From: Chrysochromulina tobinii
Lineage: Eukaryota > Haptophyta > Prymnesiales > Chrysochromulinaceae
Reading direction: 5' to 3'
Assembly (NCBI GenBank): GCA_001275005.1
Contig: JWZX01003352.1
Location: forward strand, 1 to 64,000
DNA length: 64,000 bases
The notes below the pieces were generated by a model, which saw only the letters and a program-made list of their open reading frames with translations, was not told where the DNA came from and did not search any database. Of this stretch, positions 28,889-39,007 are shown one piece after another; position 1 is the first letter of the stretch; each line of letters opens with the position of its first letter. The translations under genes were made by a program, and so were the position numbers.

Positions 28889-31704
28889 ATGCATCGATTC
28901 GCGCTCCCGATCGTGCGTGCGGGCGCCTCCCGGCTGCCGTCGCCGCACCGTGTAACATCGCTGCTGCTCCATTCGACGACCGGGGCGCTGCGCACGTCCT
29001 CGCGCTGTATGGCAATGGGCTCGCATGGCTCTGCTGCGGCACGCGACCACAAAACTGACAGCGTGGCCAACTCTTCGAGCGGAGGAAGCGGTAGCGGTAG
29101 TGGTGGCAGCAATAGCGGCGGCGGGTCATCTTGGGTCAATCCGCTCGCCACGCCCAAGGGTGACTCGCTCAAGAAGTACAGCACCAACCTGACCGAGCTC
29201 GCCCGGGCTGGGAAGCTTGACCCGGTGATCGGCCGCGACGAGGAAATCCGCCGGACGATCCAGGTGCTCGCGCGGCGTCGCAAGAACAACCCGGTGCTCA
29301 TTGGCGAGCCGGGCGTCGGAAAGACCGCCGTCGTGGAGGGGCTCGCGCAGCGCATCGTCGACAAGGACGTGCCAGAGTCACTGCGCGACTGTCAGGTCGT
29401 CTCATTAGACGTGGGTGCGCTGATCGCGGGCGCCAAGTACCGCGGCGAGTTCGAGGAGCGTCTGAAGGCGGTGCTACGCGACGTGAGCGACTCGAACGGC
29501 CAGACCATCCTCTTCATCGACGAGTTGCACACGGTGGTGGGCGCAGGCGCTGCCGAAGGGTCCATGGACGCGTCGAACCTTCTCAAACCTCCATTGGCTC
29601 GCGGCGAGCTCTCGTGCGTGGGCGCGACGACGCTGGCTGAGTACCGGCTGATTGAGAAGGACGCGGCGCTCGCCCGCCGCTTCCAGCCCGTCCTCGTGCC
29701 AGAGCCGACCCCAGCCCAATCGCTGACTATCCTACGCGGGCTCAAGGAGAAGTACCAGGCCCACCACGGCGTGCACATCACTGATGGTGCGCTGCTGGCG
29801 GCCGTGCAGATGGCGCCTTGCATGCACGCGCTCACCATGGCGCCTCCACGTTTCCACAGGTGCTCTGCTGGCGGCCGTGCAGATGGCGCATCGTTACCTG
29901 ACGGAGCGCAAGCTGCCTGACAAGGTCATTGATCTGCTCGACGAGGCGGCGAGTCGGCTGCGCATGCAGCAGGAATCGAAGCCCGAGCCGATCGCTGACA
30001 TGGAGCGGCAGGTGCTCGATCTCCAGATTGAGCTCGCATCTCTCGAGAAGGAGATTGGGAGTGCCGCGGCGACGCGCCGTCGCGAGCTGCAGGCGGACTT
30101 GCATGCGAAGCAGGCGAAGGCGGAGAGCGCGAATGCACAGTGGACGACCGAGCGACGCGCCCTCGAGCAGCGCAAGACGGCGCGCCAGCGGCTGGAGCAG
30201 GCACGCAAAGACCTCGCCGCCGCCGAGCGTGACGGCAACTTCGCAAAGGCGGGAGAGCTCTTGCATGCAGTGGTGCCGCGGCTCGAGAGAGAGCTTGAGC
30301 AGTGGGAAGGGGCCGCGGCTAAAGGTGGCACCGGAGCTGGCGAGGCCGGCGGCGAGGGTGGTGGCATGCTGTCGGAGCAGGTGGCGTCCGCTCACATCGC
30401 CGCGGTGGTGTCCAAGATGACCGGGATCCCGACGACGCAGCTCGACTTGAGCGAGCGCGACAAGCTCCTGCAGCTCGAGGCGAAGCTCGCGCAGACTGTG
30501 GTTGGGCAAGACCACGCGCTCCGCGTCATCGCTGACGCGGTGCGCGTCTCGCGCGCGGGGCTGCAGAACCCCGACAGACCTCTCGGCGTCTTCCTGTTAG
30601 TCGGCCCAACCGGCGTAGGTAAGACGCAGCTATGCAAGGCGCTCGCGGGTCAGCTCTTCGACTCCGAGGAGGCCGTGACGCGCATCGACATGTCCGAGTA
30701 CTCGGAGCGCCACTCGGTCTCGAGGCTCGTGGGCGCGCCTCCCGGGTACGTTGATGGCCACGGATGACCTGCCTTGCATGCAAGCGCTCACCACAGCGCC
30801 CTCGCCCCACTGGGACTCTTCGGAGGCACCTTGATTGCCACTGATGACCTGCCTTGCATGCAAGCGCTCACCACAGCGCCCTCGCCCCACTGGGACTCTT
30901 CGGAGGCACCTTGATTGCCACTGATGACCTGCCTTGCATGCAAGCGCTCACCACAGCACCATCGCCCCACTGGGACTCCTCGCAGGTACGTGGGGTACGA
31001 GGAGGGGGGGCAACTCACTGAGGCAGTGCGCCGCAAGCCTTACTCGGTCGTGCTGCTCGACGAGTTTGAAAAGGCGCACAAGGAGGTGGCGACACTGCTG
31101 CTGCAGCTGATGGACGAGGGGCAGCTGACTGACTCTCAGGGCAAGCGTGTGGACTTTCGGTCGACGATCGTCATGATGACGAGCAATCTGGGTGCGGACG
31201 CTCTCGCGGGCCTCTCCGAGGGTCAGCCGTCCGAGAAAGCTCGACCGCAGGTGATGGAGGCGGTGGCCAAGCATCTACCGCCCGAGTTCGTCAACCGACT
31301 CGACCAGATCGTCCTCTTCGATCGGCTCGACCGCAAGCAGATTGCACGCATCGCGAAGCTCGAGGTCGACAAGGTGGCCGGTCGTCTCGACGAGAGAGGG
31401 CTCGAGCTACACGTGTCCGAGGGGGCCGTGCACTGGCTCGCGGCCGCCGGGTACGATCCCGCGTACGGCGCGCGCCCCGTCGCGCGCGCCGTACGCCAGC
31501 ACATGCTCAACCCTCTCGCGCGCGATGCTTGCGCACGAGACGGCCGGAGGAAACAGCGGCAGCAAGCGCGGCGGGAGTACCGAGGAGCTTCATGTGGTGG
31601 TGGACGCGCCGGTCACGCACACCAAGGACGGCACGCTGCGCATTCGGGTGCTGCCCGAGGCCGAGGTTGAGCAGGCACTGAAGGGCGACACTTGGGCCGT
31701 GTGA
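28889..31704 (+). CDS. ClpB/Hsp78-type disaggregase, three exons, apparent frameshift
   Basis: This is an AAA+ Hsp100 disaggregase, probably mitochondrial. Exons 28889-29786, 29860-30745 and 30986-31704 code for about 834 residues. The N-terminal about 80 residues look like a targeting peptide plus Gly/Ser linker; the Clp N-domain is absent, as in Hsp78. NBD1 has Walker [10 protein letters not shown] and Walker B ILFIDELH. The coiled-coil middle domain is present. NBD2 has GPTGVGKTQ, Walker [12 protein letters not shown] and sensor [10 protein letters not shown]. Near 31514-31523 (CTCGCGCGCG) two bases appear to be missing: the frame reads [11 protein letters not shown], while the neighbouring frame continues as [10 protein letters not shown] to TGDTWAV-like tail residues and a stop. 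Restoration is not attempted here. Both introns are introner-like. Confidence 0.85.
29787..29859 (+). other. ClpB intron 1 with 30-bp duplicated exon start
   Basis: The intron begins with 29787-29816, which matches the start of exon 2 (29860-29889) at 29 of 30 bases. The rest (29817-29859) is an element containing TTGCATGCACGCGCTCACCA and ending TTTCCACAG. Splicing gives [18 protein letters not shown] in frame. Confidence 0.85.
30746..30985 (+). repeat. ClpB intron 2: three 80-bp tandem copies
   Basis: The element starting GCCTTGCATGCAAGCGCTCA recurs at 30771, 30851 and 30931, a period of exactly 80 bases. Each copy includes CACTGGGACTC and ends with GATTGCCACTGATGACCT. The first two copies are essentially identical; the third has a few changes. 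The donor GTACGTTGAT resembles the first bases of exon 3 (GTACGTGGGG). Splicing restores the conserved [13 protein letters not shown]. Confidence 0.9.
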
Positions 31705-32043
31705 ACAGTGTTATAGCGGGATGTTAACGTGTAAAACGGAGGTCGGGCACGGTGCGAGTGGCGACGCGCGCGACACGAGAGCAGCAGCAGGTCGGTTGGC
31801 ACGCAGCGCACGCAGTCCACACGCCACCGACGTGACACTCCAGCGCCGGACCAGTCCACGGTTTGAGAGCATTGACGGATAATGAGTTTCCAGATCGGAT
31901 TCCGCCCCACCGGGCCGCGGACCCGAACACCACCCTCGACGTGTCGCGCGACGACGTTCCGTCATGCGGGCGGTTCCGAAGGTGGATACTACACATGGTA
32001 CATCTCTAGGACCGTGCTGCTGCTAACTGGCGGGGCCGCCGCC

Positions 32044-35000
32044 TCAAGCCCTCACCAGAACACCGACGAACTCGCCGTACTCAATGGTGCCCGAGTTATC
32101 GCGATCGGCCTCACTCCATACCTCCTCCACCTGAGTAGGCGTGAGCGGCTGGCCGAGCGTTGTGAGGATTTTCACGAGCTCTGCCTTTGTGATGGTACCA
32201 CTCCTGTCCTGGTCGAAGCAGCGGAAGGCGGCCTTGAGTTCCTCCTCTTCATTGGACTCCCTCATCTTCTTCTTCATCATTCCGCAGAACTCGTCAAAGT
32301 CGATCTCGCCGTCGCCGCTCTCATCAACCTCCGCGACCATCTGCTTCACCTGCGCATCTGTCGGGGTCTCGCCGAGCGAGCGCATGACGGTGCCGAGCTC
32401 GTCGGCGCTGATCGAACCGGAGCCGTCCTTGTCGAAGAGCGCAAAGGCACTCTTGAACGACTCGAGCGCCACGTCATCGAGCATCGGGTCGGGGCGTGGG
32501 TACGGGTCGGGTTGTCCGAGGCGCTTGGCCTTGCGCTGCAAGAACTTGCGCTGGATGGCAAAGGCGGCGGCGTTCACGTCGGGTTTGACGAGCTCGATCG
32601 GTTTGTCGTCGCCGCCGCCCTCTTCGATCTTGTCAATCTGCCGAATCATCACGAACCAGTCCTCACCACTCGGCTCGCCGCTGTTCGTCACGAAGAACGC
32701 CTTGGCGAGCATCTCCGTACGAAGCAGCGACTGCGCGTTGGCCACGCGCCACTCGCGGACCGCCTGCTCTTGCACCATGGCAAAGGTGTTGCCCATCATG
32801 GCAATGAGCAGGTTGAGCAGCAGAATCAGCGCCATGATCAGATACATGAAGAGGAAGAGCACATAGAAGGCGAACTCGATCATCTGCGCCGTGTTGAAGT
32901 TCTGGAAGCCTCCCATGTGCACCTCGGGTGTCTCACCGAGGAGGGCGAGCTCGACGAGCGCCTGCACGGCGGCCGAGAGCGAGTTGAATTCGGGCGAGTT
33001 CATCGGCTTGAACACGTCGCCCGTGCGTGGGTAGCAGATGTACATAGCGAAGCCGTAGTTGATGAAGACGATCACGAAGACCTGCATGAACTTGGCGATG
33101 TCGTTGCCGAGCATCTTGTTAATCGTGATGAAGAGCACGCCGAGCTCCTGGTTGGGGTTGACGAGCGCCAAGAAAAAGTACTGCATCTCGATGAGCAGGC
33201 CGAGCGACATGAAGATCCAGATCGGGAAGATGTCGTCCTCGCCGCTCGTGCCTGCTTTGGACACTGCCGCGCCGGCGGCCCCTTGGAGCAAGCGACCGCT
33301 CTGGTCCAAGTCGGGGCCCCAGACCATCTCTTCAGTGATGCCAGCCGGCTTGTAGCCCATGATGAGGGCGATGCAGGCGACGGCGGTCAGGGCGCAGCCA
33401 ATCACCTTCGTGGTCACCATGTGCGAGCTCGCCCAGATTGAGAACTGCGCCAACTTATCGCTGGGTGGCCCCTGGTAGCCAGACCACCACATGATCGCCG
33501 AGCGAACGTCCTCCTCCAGGCAAGGGCCCATCGTGAGCAGAGTGCAGATGGGCAGCCACGTCTGCTGTAGCGCCACCACGGGCGCCTCCTTGAGCCAGAG
33601 CGCGTTCGTCACGAGTGGCACGAGGTACACGAGGTCGAGCAGACGGTGCACCACCCACATGCGCTGCCCAAAGCGCTCCCACTTCTCCTCAAAAAGCTTG
33701 TGCAGGAAGCCTTCCCGGAATTCGTCCAGCAGCATCTCCTGAGTCACGACCTTGGCGTCGAAGCGGCCGATGAGCTCGAGCACCTCGCCGCCCTGGCCCG
33801 AGGCGGAGTCGATGCCGTTCAGGTTGATCCGGAACTGCGTCACCGGCCCCCACTTCCACAGGATCGACGAGTACGTCGGCCGGCGCATGATGTGGTCGAA
33901 GACGTCGTGCAGGCCTAGCTGGCACGCGAGCTGCAGCGGCGTGAGGCCCGAGCCATAGCGCGCGAGGCACTCGGGCACGTTGCCGATGCCGCTCTTGAGC
34001 TTCTCGTCGCCCTTGAGCGTCTCGTTGAGCCCGAGCTCGGGCAAATCTACCAGGAAGTCGTACATGGACGCGAAGCCGTTACACACGGCCGCATGCATCG
34101 GTGAGAAGCCCGACTTCACGCATAGCTGGTCGGGCGCGTTCAGGTCGATGCTGCCGCGCACCTTGTTGTCCTTGGCGAGCGACAGGTACGTGGCGACCGC
34201 GCGCCGCATGCAAAAGGATGCGGCGTACGCGATCGGCGTGCCACCGTATTGGTTCATCGGCGGGCCAGAGAAGAAGACGCCCATCGCTTGCGAGCTGAAG
34301 GCCTCCTTGATCTGCTCGCGCGAGAGCAGCTCGTGGGCCATCTTGATCAGGTCGACCAGCGTGTCCTCCTGCGAGTTCACCGCGAGCACGTGGAAGGCGT
34401 TCTCTCCGACGAAGAAGCCGGGCAGGTGCGGCACTGCGATCATCTCGGGCCACCTCTTGTAGATGCCCATGCAGCAGTCGAGGGCGGCCTGGTTGTTGGA
34501 CACCATCATGGCGAGCACCCGAGTTCGCGCCTGACCAGTCGGGCAGCTTGAGCACGTCGCGCTCGAGATGCGAATCGGCGATTGTGAAAAAGACGAGCTT
34601 GAGCAGCTCCAGATACGCGCCTTCGAGAACGTCAAACTTCTTCTTGTTCGCCGCGACCGCGCTGGTCACGAGCGAGAGGAAGCCCTTGGAGGGAGCCGCT
34701 GGCGTCTTCCACACCACCTTGGGGAAGGTGTAAAGGTTGCAGCTGCCCGGCCGCAGCGAGACGGCCACGTCGCATTTGAGGTCTGTGTCCCACAACGTCG
34801 CCGTGATCGGCTCATCCCACGAGAGGGTATGCTGGCTCGTCATGTCCCACTTGATCCTCGTTAACTTGCCTCGAGGCAGCGCACGCGGCAGCTCAAATTC
34901 GAGGACCTGGATGGGATCCGGTCCAGTCGGCGTCGCATTGAACCCATGGGCGAGCCTCGGGTGCTTTTTGAAGATCTGCAAGCACGTCCAGAAGTAGTCC

Positions 35001-35140
35001 GGCGCTTCGCGGAACGAGTCCACGAGCAGCACCTGCGCAGGTAGCGGCGGCAATGCGGTGCTGCGGCGTGAGCACGGCACTGGCGGTGCGAGCATCGCGA
35101 GGCGTGTGCGGCAGCGCAGGCGGCAAAGGGCTTTCACCAT
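32044..35140 (-). CDS. TRPV-like channel fused to calmodulin-like domain; apparent frameshift
   Basis: This is a probable cation channel of about 1031 residues. I chose ATG 35140; the N-terminus is uncertain, and a possible splice acceptor (CCTGCGCAG) precedes VLLVDSFREAPDYF. Ankyrin repeats occupy about residues 215-430 (TPIAYAAS, SPMHAAVC, TPLQLACQ). WKWGPVTQFRINLNGIDS is a TRPV-type pre-channel motif. Six membrane spans follow, with the TRP-channel S6 LLNLLIAMMGNTFAMV and the TRP-box Trp in REWRVANAQ. After a linker, the C-terminal 150 residues hold four canonical EF-hands: DKDGSGSISADE, DESGDGEIDFDE, DQDRSGTITKAE, DRDNSGTIEYGE. The two frames meet at a CCC run at 34518-34520, where one extra base would explain the shift between DWSGANS and VLAMMVSNN. 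An intron is a weaker alternative. Confidence 0.8.
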
Positions 35141-35307
35141 TTCTGCTTTTGGTCGCGGCCGCAGCCGGTGGCAAAATACACAGTGCGGAACCGTTTCGTC
35201 CGATACTTCCAAGCGAATGGTCTTCCGAGCCCACAACCTGGACTCTCTGACCTAGGGCCCGTGAAAACCTGGACTCTCTGACTGTCCCGTGTCTTCCACA
35301 GGCAACT

Positions 35308-36735
35308 ATGGCGGCCCTCGCGAAAAGGCTGCCGCGCACTGTTCTGCCGCCGCTTTCGCGCGCGATGTGGGGCGCGGTGGAGCCCGCCGCGCAGTCGCTC
35401 ATCGTGCCGCTCTCCAACTACTCCGAGCCGCCCGTGATGACCAAGGCCGGCGCGCCCGCCAAGGTGACGACGCTCGCGAACGGCTTCAAGGTCGCGTCAT
35501 GCGAGATGACGGGGCCGGCGACGACGGTGGGGGTGTACGTTGAGACGGGCAGCAAATTCGACTCGGTCCCGGGCACCGCGCACGTGCTGCAGCACATGGC
35601 CTTCAAGAGCTCGACCTCGAAGTCGGCGCTCATGATGGTGCGCGATGCCGAGATGATGGGTGCGGCGGTGTCGTGCACGACGGGGCGCGAGAACATGGTG
35701 TACCAGGTGGACACGCTCACCGCGTCCGTCCCCGCGGCAGTCGCCATGCTCGCCGAGACCACGCTCCGGCCGAAGCTCCTCGCGTGGGAGCTCCAGGAGG
35801 CGGGCAGCACGGTTGAGGCGGAGGCGAGCAGCATGAAGGCAAACCACATGGCGCTGGTGCAGGAGCTGATGCACCCGGCCGCGTACGGCGCGGCGAGCCC
35901 GCTCGGCAAGCCGCTCATGGCCAAGCCGTCCAGCCTCGGCGACGTCGACCCCTCGGTCCTCGGCGCCTTCGTGAGCACGCAGTTCGTGCCCGAGAAGATG
36001 GTGCTCGCCGCCGCAGGCTACGACCACGACGAGCTCGTGAGCCTCGCAAAGAAGTACTTTGGCGGGCTGCCCAAGGGCGGCGCGGCCGCGGCGCCCCCCA
36101 AGGACAGCTACGTCGGCGGCGAGGTTCGGCTTCTGCAGGAGGAGCCCGTCACGCACTTTGCCATCGGATTCGAGGGGACCGGATGGAAAGGTGCGGACCT
36201 CGTCCCCCTGTGTGTGCTCAACACGCTCATGGGCGGCGGCACGTCCTTCTCGGCGGGCGGCCCGGGCAAGGGCATGTATACGCGCCTCTACCAGAACGTG
36301 CTCAACCGCCTCCCCTTCGTGCAGGCTGCCTCGGTCTTCAACTCGTTCTACAACGAGACCGGCGTCTTCGGCGTGTACGGTGCGGCGCCTGCCTCGGAGA
36401 TGGGCTCGCTCGTCTCGGCGCTCCTCGACGAGCTCAAGAAGATGAAGGGCGCGATCTCGGCGGAGGAGCTCGCGCGCGCCAAGATGCAGCTCAAGGCCTC
36501 GCTCCTCATGAACCTCGAGTCGCGCCCCGTCCTCTTCGAGGACATCGGCCGGCAGGTACTCACATACGGCGCGCGCACTGAGCCGGAGGCGCTCGTGAAG
36601 CAAATCGAGGCCGTTACTGCCGCGGACCTCACCAAGGTGGCGACCAAGCTGCTCAAGTCGCCGCCGTCGGTCGTCGTCGTCGGCGACACCACCGCCGTGC
36701 CCCGCTACGATATCATCGCCAAAGCGCTCGCCTAA
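35308..36735 (+). CDS. Mitochondrial processing peptidase alpha-like subunit (M16)
   Basis: This is a 475-residue M16-family protein that should pair with a beta subunit to remove mitochondrial presequences, or form a core subunit of complex III. The catalytic HxxEH position reads HVLQH, so the Glu is Gln, and the later partner Glu context is degraded. The glycine-rich substrate loop MGGGTSFSAGGPGKGM, which marks the alpha subunit, is intact (about residues 308-323). Together these say non-catalytic alpha subunit. The first 40 residues look like a mitochondrial targeting peptide (MAALAKRLPRTVLPPLSRAM). A CTTCCACAG six bases before the start codon looks like a splice acceptor, so a 5' UTR intron is likely. 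The start lies only 167 bases from the divergent TRP-channel start. Confidence 0.85.
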   Translation: MAALAKRLPRTVLPPLSRAMWGAVEPAAQSLIVPLSNYSEPPVMTKAGAPAKVTTLANGFKVASCEMTGPATTVGVYVETGSKFDSVPGTAHVLQHMAFKSSTSKSALMMVRDAEMMGAAVSCTTGRENMVYQVDTLTASVPAAVAMLAETTLRPKLLAWELQEAGSTVEAEASSMKANHMALVQELMHPAAYGAASPLGKPLMAKPSSLGDVDPSVLGAFVSTQFVPEKMVLAAAGYDHDELVSLAKKYFGGLPKGGAAAAPPKDSYVGGEVRLLQEEPVTHFAIGFEGTGWKGADLVPLCVLNTLMGGGTSFSAGGPGKGMYTRLYQNVLNRLPFVQAASVFNSFYNETGVFGVYGAAPASEMGSLVSALLDELKKMKGAISAEELARAKMQLKASLLMNLESRPVLFEDIGRQVLTYGARTEPEALVKQIEAVTAADLTKVATKLLKSPPSVVVVGDTTAVPRYDIIAKALA

Positions 36736-37238
36736 GGCGCACACGCCGTCGAGCGACCCGGCGTGTCATGGGACGGGGGCAGAGGGGCCTGAGCGCGGCA
36801 GTGGCTGGGCACGGGCGTGACGATGAACGAGCGATGAGGCATCTTTGGGGGCGGGGGGCGGGAGGAGGGCTGAACTGCATGGCGTCAGGCGAGGGGTGGT
36901 CGGGGAGTGCGCGAGCCGGAAGGCACTGCGCTTAGTATTTGCGGCTGCGCTTGCAGCTCGAACTGCGGGGCGGCCTGGATCAGGGGACCGTACTGGGCAG
37001 AGAATTCGTCCGGAATCATGTACGCTGCCCGGTGATCGGCGCCGCACGCGCACGGCACTCTCGACTCTGCAGCGGTGTTGGCCGTTTATTTGCGTTGATT
37101 TGCAAAGTAACGCGGTCGCGCCGGCGTGGTGCGCGCCTGCACCAGTAGCGCCGGTATTTTTATGCCGGCGGTTCGTGTTTTTCACAGCAGCTGGAGCAAT
37201 GGGAGGGGAATGCACCCTGACGTCATATCACATTGCAT
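36736..37238. other. Intergenic, nothing supported
   Basis: This is a spacer of about 500 bases between two plus-strand genes. No protein-like frame, RNA or repeat was found. A TTTGCGTTGATTTGC short repeat lies near 37087. Confidence 0.4.
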
Positions 37239-38753
37239 ATGTTATGCTCGACAGACGTGGCCGATGTGGGCTTGGCCGCCCACTTTCTTGGCGATGACAC
37301 ATTTCGGCTCAGCGTGTGCATAGTGGCTCTGAGCGGCGACGCACGCCATCTAGCTCTCGCGCGCGGCCACCAGGTGCTTCTGTTGCCGCAGCCACAGCCG
37401 CTGGCGGTGCACGATGAGGTCCGCAGCATGTGTTGGCTCGTGCCCACGGGCCACGGACGCGACGTGCTTATGATCGGCTGCGTGTCCGGCAAGCTGATGG
37501 CATTTTCAGCCTTGGGAGCGCTGCTGTGGACTCACACGTTGAACGCGACGCCGCTCGTGCAGTTGCAGCCAGCGCACACGGACGACGACGACTGCCCAGA
37601 GCTGTTGTGCCTGCACGAAACCCACGTCGTGGCGTGCTACGCCGGCGCCCTGGGCCGCGCACTCGCTGGCCGACGCGCCGCATTCGACAACCACAAATTG
37701 CCTGCGGAGGCGGTCGGCTGCCACTCCCTCGTCTGCTGTGGCCTGCTACCGCGCTTCCCGCTGGACTTGTCGCCGGATCCCGAGCCTCACGAGCGGCGGC
37801 TGGCACTTGTGGGGGCAACGGCACAGGCCGTGCAGCTGATCACGATCGCACCCCCGCTCAAGACGCGCGCAACCACCAACGGGCTCCACGCGACAGCTGC
37901 AGCAGCAGCGCCGTCCGCCGGCGGTGGCCGTGGGCGCGTGGCCCGAGTGGCACTGGGCCTTGGGGCAGCCTGGGCTTATCTCGGGGGTAGGGACGGCGGC
38001 GCCACTGAGGATGGCATCAAGAGCGGCGGCGGGGATGGCGGCAGGGATGGCGGCGGCGGCGGCGGCGGCGACGACGAACGCGGCGACGGCGGCGGCGGCG
38101 GCGACGGCGACGACGAAGACGTTGGCGACAGCTCTGCTGATGGTCATGCGAATCCTTGGATCACAACGTTTGGCGAGGCGGAGGTGTGCCGCGATGTAGG
38201 CGACGCCCCCCGCGTGTACGAGCGGCTTGTGCTCGAACCAAGACGGCGCTGGCTCGCCGCCACCGACACCCTCGGGCGCGTCGCCCTACTCGAAGCTCGC
38301 TCACTAGTGGCCGTGCGGCTCTGGAAAGGGTATCGTGAGGCCCTGTGCGGCTGGACCGACACTGCTGCCGTCGTCGCGGGCGGCAACGAGGGCGGCGCCG
38401 CCGCCGGCGCCCTCGGCGCCGGCAGTGGCTCCAGCAGTGGCTCCAACTCTCGATCGATGCGTGCCAAGGTCCCTCTGCTCGTCATCTACGCGCCGCGCCG
38501 AGGTCTTCTGGAGTTATGGAGAGTTCCCACAGGTGGTCGAGTGTGCGCATGCACTGTAGGGCCTGACTGCGTGCTGCTCACGCCACCGCCGCGACCTGCG
38601 ACGATCAAGGGAGCGGCCGAAGGCGGCGGAGGACGCGCGCGATGCTGGCTGCTGCAACCGAGCGGCGTCCTCAGCCTCATTACCGCTGGTGTGGATTCGC
38701 TCGAGGCCGAGCCTCCTCCAGAGCAGGACCCTAGATTTGTAGCTGTGGACTGA
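37239..38753 (+). CDS. RAB3GAP2-like N-terminal domain protein
   Basis: This is a 504-residue protein from ATG 37239 resembling the N-terminal beta-propeller part of the non-catalytic subunit of Rab3 GTPase-activating protein, which with RAB3GAP1 acts on Rab GTPases (Rab18 GEF activity in animals). Diagnostic stretches are TDTLGRVALLEARSLVAVRL followed by WKGYREALCGW, and IYAPRRGLLELWRVPTGGRV. N-terminal strands read VRSMCWLVP and LMIGCVSGKLMAFS. A Gly/Asp low-complexity insert (about residues 265-300), made of GGC/GAC triplets, interrupts the domain. Animal RAB3GAP2 has about 1390 residues; the C-terminal two thirds are absent and a stop is reached cleanly. Confidence 0.7.
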   Translation: MLCSTDVADVGLAAHFLGDDTFRLSVCIVALSGDARHLALARGHQVLLLPQPQPLAVHDEVRSMCWLVPTGHGRDVLMIGCVSGKLMAFSALGALLWTHTLNATPLVQLQPAHTDDDDCPELLCLHETHVVACYAGALGRALAGRRAAFDNHKLPAEAVGCHSLVCCGLLPRFPLDLSPDPEPHERRLALVGATAQAVQLITIAPPLKTRATTNGLHATAAAAAPSAGGGRGRVARVALGLGAAWAYLGGRDGGATEDGIKSGGGDGGRDGGGGGGGDDERGDGGGGGDGDDEDVGDSSADGHANPWITTFGEAEVCRDVGDAPRVYERLVLEPRRRWLAATDTLGRVALLEARSLVAVRLWKGYREALCGWTDTAAVVAGGNEGGAAAGALGAGSGSSSGSNSRSMRAKVPLLVIYAPRRGLLELWRVPTGGRVCACTVGPDCVLLTPPPRPATIKGAAEGGGGRARCWLLQPSGVLSLITAGVDSLEAEPPPEQDPRFVAVD

Positions 38754-39007
38754 CGGCCGCAGAAAGGACACAAATTGTAGCCGTGTTACCGTAACCGAAC
38801 GCCGTGCACACACAGCACAGTCGCGCCCTCCGCCCACAGTCTCTGCATGGGGCGAGCGCGCACCCTCAACATCGCACGTTCTGCTCAATGTCGCATCAGA
38901 CGGTTCGCGTATCGCGAAATTTTGAACACCGAAAACTCAAAACATCTTGCTCGTTGCTCCTCAAAAGCCGTGTGCGGTGTGGCGAAACGACGTCGAGCAG
39001 AACGCTC
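38754..39007. other. Convergent intergenic spacer
   Basis: Short convergent spacer with no repeats or genes seen. Confidence 0.4.

Noticed and set aside
31882-33441. 519-residue plus-strand open frame rich in His, Glu and Leu
   Set aside because: It is antisense to the TRP channel's EF-hand and membrane region; the minus strand carries unmistakable motifs.
35497-36744. 415-residue minus-strand open frame
   Set aside because: Antisense shadow of the MPP-alpha gene in GC-rich codons; no domain features.
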